Source of the DNA: Verrucomicrobiales bacterium
GTDB taxonomy: Bacteria > Verrucomicrobiota > Verrucomicrobiia > Verrucomicrobiales > V1-33
Length of the DNA stretch: 6,724 nt
Assembly (NCBI GenBank): GCA_023253575.1
Contig: JALRGB010000766.1
Location: 1-6,724 of the forward strand
Direction: 5' to 3'
Part shown: piece after piece, positions 6,056 through 6,724 of the stretch
Position numbering within the stretch: position 1 is the first letter of the stretch
Layout: every line of letters starts with the position of its first letter
The notes under the pieces: generated by a model
Told to the model about the DNA's origin: nothing
Databases searched by the model: none
What the model saw: only the letters and a program-made list of their open reading frames with translations
Position numbers and translations under genes: made by a program

Positions 6056-6140
6056 TTATCGGGACCGCGTTCGCGCCGTCTCCAACCGGAGACAACTCTA
6101 CTGTGAACGTGCGCTTCTTTTCCGGAGCGCGTCCCGATAA
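6056..6140 (-). promoter_or_regulatory. Predicted structured leader RNA of the rpsL operon (nested stems, three-way junction)
   Basis: A perfect 10-bp inverted repeat, TTATCGGGAC (6056-6065) and GTCCCGATAA (6131-6140), closes an 85-base domain. Inside are a 5-bp stem GCGCT/AGCGC (6111-6115 with 6126-6130), a 5-bp stem CGTTC/GAACG (6068-6072 with 6105-6109), and within the latter a 6-bp hairpin GTCTCC/GGAGAC (6078-6083 with 6088-6093) with a 4-base loop. Junction strands are 0, 1 and 2 bases, so the helices would form a compact three-way junction. It lies 72 bases upstream of rpsL inside the presumed leader. No T run follows any stem, so it is not a simple terminator. Autogenous control by S12 or S7 is a guess. 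Confidence 0.45.
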
Positions 6141-6150
6141 ATCCTGTGAG

Positions 6151-6169
6151 CAGCACTGACCCAGCACTG
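6151..6169 (-). repeat. 8-base direct repeat that can also form an RNA hairpin
   Basis: The octamer CAGCACTG on the plus strand occurs twice (6151-6158 and 6162-6169) with 3 bases between, giving an 11-base period. Because the octamer is nearly its own reverse complement, the minus-strand RNA copies CAGUGCUG can pair with each other over 8 positions, two of them G-U, around a GGU loop. It could be a regulator site on DNA or the first hairpin of the rpsL leader; the sequence does not decide. Confidence 0.35.
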
Positions 6170-6188
6170 CCAAGAAGGAGGGGCGACT

Positions 6189-6197
6189 ATTATCCCA
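6189..6197 (-). promoter_or_regulatory. Candidate extended -10 promoter element for the rpsL operon
   Basis: The minus strand reads TGG directly followed by GATAAT (6194-6189), matching the TGn extended -10 and five of six bases of TATAAT. No TTGACA-like hexamer is found 15-19 bases upstream, which extended -10 promoters can tolerate. Transcription would start near 6180-6183 and give a leader of about 200 bases. On the plus strand the overlapping TATTAT (6188-6193) is also a good -10. Confidence 0.35.
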
Positions 6198-6293
6198 GTC
6201 GATTCATTCGCAAGTGATTTTTACGACTTTCTTCTTCGGCTCGCGGAAACTTTCCAGATAGACCCCCGAGCTGATCTCGCCTAGGCCATCGCC

Positions 6294-6724
6294 ATGCGAT
6301 TTTTCGTACCAAAAGACCGGTGGGCCGCAAACGCCACCGAAATCACCCTCGATCCAGGCGAGTCCCATCACGTTGCTTCCGTCCTGCGCGCCACCGTCGG
6401 TGACTGCGTCGACATCATTGACGGTCAAGGAAGAACTGCCACCGGCGAAATCACCAACCTCCACAAAAAAGAAACCCGCCTCCGCCTCGGCCCCGTCCGA
6501 ATCCTACCTCCACCCCCAGCCAGATTAGTTTTAGCAGTCGCCGTCCCCAAAGGATCAACCATGGATTGGATCATTGAAAAATCGGTCGAACTCGGAGCCA
6601 CCGAGATCGTGCCGCTTCTCACCCAACGCACCGTCGTCCGCCTCAACGCCAGCGACCGGCCCGAGCGCCAGCGCAAATGGCAACGCATCGCGGTCGAAGC
6701 CTGCAAACAATGCGGCCAACCCTG
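6294..6724 (+). CDS. rsmE: 16S rRNA (uracil1498-N3)-methyltransferase RsmE, 3' part beyond window
   Basis: RsmE is a SPOUT-family enzyme that uses S-adenosylmethionine to methylate N3 of U1498 in 16S rRNA helix 44, in the cytoplasm. The window holds 143 complete codons of a protein usually about 240-250 residues long. The N-terminal PUA-like RNA-binding domain is seen in MRFFVPKDRW and HHVASVLRATVGD (25-37). The start of the methyltransferase domain is seen in LAVAVPKGSTMDWIIEKSVELGATEIVPL (80-108) and the RKWQRIAVEACKQCGQP segment (127-143). The knot and SAM-binding loop are missing only because the window ends. The ATG at 6294 is the sole reasonable start, since an in-frame TAG lies at 6282. 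Only a weak TAGG precedes it. Four prolines in a row (72-75) occupy the interdomain linker. It is transcribed divergently from the ribosomal operon. Confidence 0.93.
   Translation, partial: MRFFVPKDRWAANATEITLDPGESHHVASVLRATVGDCVDIIDGQGRTATGEITNLHKKETRLRLGPVRILPPPPARLVLAVAVPKGSTMDWIIEKSVELGATEIVPLLTQRTVVRLNASDRPERQRKWQRIAVEACKQCGQP

Larger units (their letters stand above)
5984..6293. other. Divergent intergenic region between rpsL and rsmE
   Basis: These 310 bases separate the divergent starts of rpsL and rsmE and hold no complete recognisable gene. They contain a candidate extended -10 for the rpsL operon (6189-6197), a hairpin-forming 8-base repeat (6151-6169), a nested stem structure (6056-6140) and a hairpin just before rpsL (5994-6009). 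The rsmE-proximal 100 bases show no convincing promoter. A faint two-frame open reading stretch on the plus strand (6146-6284) is discussed as a finding. Confidence 0.8.

Noticed and set aside
6062..6092. Alternative minus-strand promoter TTGGAG with GATAAG
   Set aside because: The spacing is 19 bases, the -35 has only three matches, and both hexamers lie inside the predicted RNA stems.
6078..6093. Perfect 6-bp hairpin considered as a rho-independent terminator
   Set aside because: No T run follows on either strand; it fits better as the apical part of the larger leader structure.
6175..6181. Perfect Shine-Dalgarno-like AAGGAGG on the plus strand
   Set aside because: No ATG, GTG or TTG follows within a usable distance, so it cannot be the ribosome-binding site of a plus-strand gene.
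6204..6464. An 86-codon minus-strand open frame
   Set aside because: Most of it is antisense to the clear rsmE N-terminus. The tail in the intergenic region reads plausibly (ESFREPKKKVVKITCE), but no upstream gene can exist in that frame.

Overview
The window is a piece of a bacterial core translation locus. Seven ribosomal-protein/elongation-factor genes plus a partial eighth lie head to tail on the minus strand in the order rpsL (S12), rpsG (S7), fusA (EF-G), rpsJ (S10), rplC (L3), rplD (L4), rplW (L23), rplB (L2, cut by the left edge). This is the classical str operon running directly into the S10 operon, but tuf is missing between fusA and rpsJ and only 35 bases separate those two genes. 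On the plus strand, starting at 6294 and leaving through the right edge, is the first part of rsmE (16S rRNA m3U1498 methyltransferase), divergent from rpsL.

Organism: the direct fusA-rpsJ junction, the moderately GC-rich DNA, the wording of the L3 loop (HRRTGSIG...PGRVW) and the EF-G N-terminus (PLERTRNIGIAAHIDAGKT) suggest a member of the PVC group, most likely Verrucomicrobiota. This is inferred from memory of the families, not from a search, and Bacteroidota-like gene order cannot be excluded on order alone.

Layout: 1-806 rplB (partial), 848-1132 rplW, 1136-1747 rplD, 1787-2434 rplC, 2475-2783 rpsJ, 2819-4978 fusA, 5042-5515 rpsG, 5576-5983 rpsL, 5984-6293 a divergent intergenic region of 310 bases, and 6294-6724 rsmE. 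Gaps inside the minus-strand operon are 3 to 63 bases, and none holds a convincing promoter or terminator, so one long transcript from the 5984-6293 region is the simplest reading. All the products act on the ribosome: S12, S7 and S10 in the small subunit, L2, L3, L4 and L23 in the large subunit, EF-G in translocation, and RsmE in modifying 16S rRNA.

There is no clear exotic system here; the genes are housekeeping. The parts not explained by known genes are regulatory. First, the long leader ahead of rpsL can fold into a compact nested structure (10-bp closing stem, two inner stems and a further apical hairpin) flanked by two more hairpins. Second, most genes in the operon lack a Shine-Dalgarno sequence, and three of them instead carry a CUUUUA element 12-14 bases upstream of AUG. 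Third, the S10 part has no room for an E. coli-type L4-responsive leader, so control must differ from the textbook model.
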